64,000 bases of DNA, from the NCBI RefSeq assembly GCF_026344135.1, contig NZ_JAPKNA010000002.1, positions 124,001-188,000 of the forward strand, in the 5' to 3' direction. A model generated the notes under the pieces. The model ran no database searches. It was not told the origin of the DNA and saw only the letters and a list, made by a program, of their open reading frames with translations. This document shows, piece after piece, positions 61,670 through 64,000 of this stretch; within the stretch, counting starts at the first letter, position 1, and each line of letters starts with the position of its first letter. The stretch comes from Alcaligenes parafaecalis (GTDB lineage Bacteria; Pseudomonadota; Gammaproteobacteria; Burkholderiales; Burkholderiaceae_B). The position numbers and the translations under genes were made by a program.

Positions 61670-62320
61670 TCATGGCTTCCAGTTGGCGAAATTCCGGAAC
61701 AGTTGCAGGCCGTTGTCTGCACTTTTCTCAGGATGGCATTGCAACGCAAAAATATTAGCGTTTGCTATCGCAGAGGTAAAGCGTTGGCCATAGTGCGTCG
61801 AACCACAAGTTTGATCTATATGCAGCGGATCGACAAAGTAGCTGTGTACAAAGTAAAAGAACGCGCCATCCTCAATGCCAGCCCATAAGGGATGATCCTG
61901 AGTCTGGTGTACGCGGTTCCAGCCAATATGGGGCACTTTCAACCCGGGGCCGGAGTCAGCAGGATCACTGCTTTTGTAGTTGGGGCCTTCAAAACGGCGC
62001 ACTTGGCCGGGAATCAGACCTAAACAGGGGACGTCGCCTTCCTGGCTGGAGTCGAACAGCATTTGTTCGCCAACGCAGATACCCAGCAAGGGCTTGCTGC
62101 GTGCTGCCGTCAGGAGGGCATCGCGCAAACCGGACTGGTCCAGGTGGGCCATGCAATCAGGCATGGCGCCCTGGCCGGGTAATACAACCCGGTCCGCATC
62201 CAGAATGGCTTGAGGGGTTTGAGCAAGAATGATGCGCGCATCAGGTGCGGCGGCATGCAGTGCTCGGGCAACCGAGAAGATGTTGCCCGAACCGTAATCG
62301 ACAATAGCGATAGTGGTCAC
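61670..62320 (-). CDS. hisH: Imidazole glycerol phosphate synthase subunit HisH
   Basis: Glutaminase subunit of 216 aa supplying ammonia to HisF. Cys nucleophile in LLGICVGEQMLF; His-Glu in ALQCHPEKSADNG; YGSGN near the start. Confidence 0.96.
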   Translation of the reverse strand: MTTIAIVDYGSGNIFSVARALHAAAPDARIILAQTPQAILDADRVVLPGQGAMPDCMAHLDQSGLRDALLTAARSKPLLGICVGEQMLFDSSQEGDVPCLGLIPGQVRRFEGPNYKSSDPADSGPGLKVPHIGWNRVHQTQDHPLWAGIEDGAFFYFVHSYFVDPLHIDQTCGSTHYGQRFTSAIANANIFALQCHPEKSADNGLQLFRNFANWKP

Positions 62321-62340
62321 GATATGTGTCCGAAGGACGT

Positions 62341-62928
62341 TTACAGAACCCCTTTGGTCGAAGGCACCACGCCTTCGCTACGTGGGTCCAGCTCCAGAGC
62401 CATGCGCAATGCTCGGCCAAAGGCTTTGAACACGGTTTCGCACTGGTGGTGTGCGTTTTCGCCGCGCAGGTTATCGATGTGCATAGAAACCAGGGCGTGA
62501 TTCACAAAACCCTGGAAAAACTCGCGTGCCAAGTCTACATCGAACTGGCCGATTCGTGCGCGGGTAAAGGGCACAAAATAAAATAGACCTGGGCGACCGG
62601 AGAAGTCCACGACCACGCGCGACAGAGCTTCGTCCAGCGGCACGTAGGAGTGGCCGTAACGGCGCAGACCGGCTTTGCTGCCTACGGCCTTGGCAAAAGC
62701 CTGGCCCAGCGCAATGCCAATATCCTCGACGGTATGGTGATCGTCGATGTGGGTATCGCCCTCACAGTGCACGTCCAGGTCAATCAGGCCGTGGCGGGCA
62801 ATCTGGTCCAGCATGTGGTCCAGAAAAGGCACGCCGCTGTTGAGCGAGTGACGGCCAGTGCCGTCCAGGTTAACGGCCACGCGGATGCGGGTTTCATTAG
62901 TATTGCGGGTAATCTCGGCGGTACGCAT
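62341..62928 (-). CDS. hisB: Imidazoleglycerol-phosphate dehydratase HisB
   Basis: Dehydratase of 195 aa, monofunctional (no phosphatase domain). Metal motifs HIDDHHTVEDIG and ENAHHQCETVFKAFGRAL, plus LDGTGRHSLNSGVPFLDHML. It lies 20 bases upstream of hisH. Confidence 0.97.
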   Translation of the reverse strand: MRTAEITRNTNETRIRVAVNLDGTGRHSLNSGVPFLDHMLDQIARHGLIDLDVHCEGDTHIDDHHTVEDIGIALGQAFAKAVGSKAGLRRYGHSYVPLDEALSRVVVDFSGRPGLFYFVPFTRARIGQFDVDLAREFFQGFVNHALVSMHIDNLRGENAHHQCETVFKAFGRALRMALELDPRSEGVVPSTKGVL

Positions 62929-62953
62929 ATCAGAGCCGGCGGCAAGGCCGGTA

Positions 62954-64000
62954 TCAGGATTGGTTCAATCGGAATTGCGCGCTGGCAGCGTGGGCGTACA
63001 GCCCCTCGCCTTGTGCCAGCGTAGCGGCTATGGGTCCCAGTGTTTGGGCGCCTGATTCTGAAACCTGGATAATGCTGCTGCGTTTCTGGAAATCGTAGAC
63101 GCCCAAGGGTGACGAGAAACGCGCAGTGCGTGCCGTCGGCAGGACATGGTTAGGCCCGGCACAGTAATCGCCCAGCGATTCGGAGCTGTAGGGGCCCAGG
63201 AAAATGGCGCCAGCATGGCGGATTTTGCCCAACAAGTCCTGGGCGTTCTGGGTAGAGACTTCCAGGTGTTCCGGCGCGATATGGTTGCTGATCCGACAGG
63301 CCTCGTCCAGATCACGGACGTGGATCAGGGCACCACGGCCCGACAGGCTGCGGCGGATGATGTCCGCACGTGGCATGGCAGGCAATAAACGTTCGATAGC
63401 CGCTTCAACCTGATCCAGGAAGTCGGCATCGGGGCACAGCAAGATGGCCTGGGCCAGCTCGTCGTGTTCGGCCTGGGAGAACAGGTCCATGGCCACCCAG
63501 TCGGCAGGGGCACTGCCGTCGCTGATGATCAGGATCTCGGAGGGGCCAGCAATCATGTCGATGCCCACCACACCAAAGACGCGGCGCTTGGCAGCGGCCA
63601 CATAGGCGTTGCCGGGGCCGACAATCTTGTCCACTGCAGGCACTGTGTCTGTACCGTAGGCCAGGGCACCTACGGCTTGCGCGCCACCAATGGTGAACAC
63701 GCGATCAACACCGCCCAGAGCGGCAGCCGCCAGTACGATGGGGTTGCGCACGCCATCGGGTGTAGGCGTGACCATGATCAGTTCAGGAACGCCCGCCACT
63801 TTGGCAGGGATGGCGTTCATCAGAACGGAAGAGGGGTAAGCCGCCTTGCCACCGGGAACGTACAGTCCCACACGGTCCAAGGGAGTGACTTGTTGTCCCA
63901 GCACGGTGCCGTCGGCTTCTGTGTAGGTCCAGGTTTCCGTGCGTTGATGCTCGTGATAGCGGCGCACGCGTTCGGCGGCCTGTTCCAGTGCCTTGCGCTG
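62954..64000 (-). CDS. hisD: Histidinol dehydrogenase (partial, N-terminus outside window)
   Basis: Zinc enzyme for the last two steps of histidine synthesis. Visible: PGGKAAYPSSVLMNAIPAKVAG, the NAD-binding region, EQAAERVRRYHEHQ and the SEHDELAQAI/IAPEHLE motifs. The frame is open to the window edge (349 codons here against about 430 in the family), so its start lies beyond 64000. It heads the visible his operon. Confidence 0.96.
   Translation of the reverse strand, partial: QRKALEQAAERVRRYHEHQRTETWTYTEADGTVLGQQVTPLDRVGLYVPGGKAAYPSSVLMNAIPAKVAGVPELIMVTPTPDGVRNPIVLAAAALGGVDRVFTIGGAQAVGALAYGTDTVPAVDKIVGPGNAYVAAAKRRVFGVVGIDMIAGPSEILIISDGSAPADWVAMDLFSQAEHDELAQAILLCPDADFLDQVEAAIERLLPAMPRADIIRRSLSGRGALIHVRDLDEACRISNHIAPEHLEVSTQNAQDLLGKIRHAGAIFLGPYSSESLGDYCAGPNHVLPTARTARFSSPLGVYDFQKRSSIIQVSESGAQTLGPIAATLAQGEGLYAHAASAQFRLNQS

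Overview
The window looks like chromosomal DNA of a betaproteobacterium of the family Alcaligenaceae, most likely an Alcaligenes species. This is inferred from the gene order petA-petB-petC-sspA-sspB and hisD-hisB-hisH-hisA-hisF-hisI-hisE-hinT-tatA-tatB-tatC, which is typical of Burkholderiales. A D-aminoacylase whose metal and cysteine residues fall at the positions known for the Alcaligenes enzymes supports it. No phage, insertion sequence, integron or CRISPR array was seen. The first gene (TonB receptor) and the last (hisD) run off the window edges.

Layout. 1-3.7 kb (minus strand): an iron-responsive FecI/FecR/TonB-receptor signalling unit with a Fur-box-like site. 3.9-7.9 kb: an AcoR-type sigma-54 activator followed by a flavin monooxygenase with its own -24/-12 promoter and an upstream palindrome. 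7.9-9.3 kb: an unassigned AT-rich stretch, then two small stress-type proteins (BON and CsbD). 9.4-14.1 kb: a LysR regulator divergent from pirin, an isochorismatase-fold hydrolase, a second pirin and a FabG-like reductase. 14.2-15.9 kb: a dispersed repeat, a terminator and a ProP-like osmolyte transporter.

16.2-22.8 kb: a LysR regulator divergent from a five-gene run (D-aminoacylase, permease, cytoplasmic beta-lactamase-fold hydrolase, nitrilase-family amidase, N-formylglutamate-deformylase-like enzyme). It looks like a dedicated catabolic system for an N-acylated amino-acid or amide compound. 22.9-32.9 kb: rlmA, a membrane diguanylate cyclase, acnA, an MFS exporter, an aldo/keto reductase, panB and a LysR gene. 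32.9-35.9 kb: a tryptophan-to-kynurenine operon (kynA, alpha/beta-hydrolase formamidase, RidA) divergent from an Lrp-type regulator.

36.0-46.8 kb: a sugar-acid catabolic cluster: GntR regulator, IlvD/Edd dehydratase, L-threonate-dehydrogenase-like enzyme, OtnI-like isomerase, DenD-like dehydrogenase, TRAP transporter, NIPSNAP protein, D-2-hydroxyacid dehydrogenase and, after a terminator, an FMN alpha-hydroxyacid dehydrogenase. It resembles the tetronate pathways but lacks their kinase and aldolase, so the route may differ. 46.9-50.2 kb: tRNA-Thr, a sulfate ABC transporter operon (sbp-cysT-cysW) without cysA, and an 18-copy hexanucleotide array. 50.2-64.0 kb: housekeeping genes, namely sspBA, cytochrome bc1, mscL, a Nif3-family gene, a DegS/DegQ-type protease, tatABC, hinT and most of a his operon.

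The two most promising candidates for new biology are the D-aminoacylase/beta-lactamase-fold operon and the kinase-less acid-sugar cluster. Both are inferences from gene content and motifs; no database search was possible.
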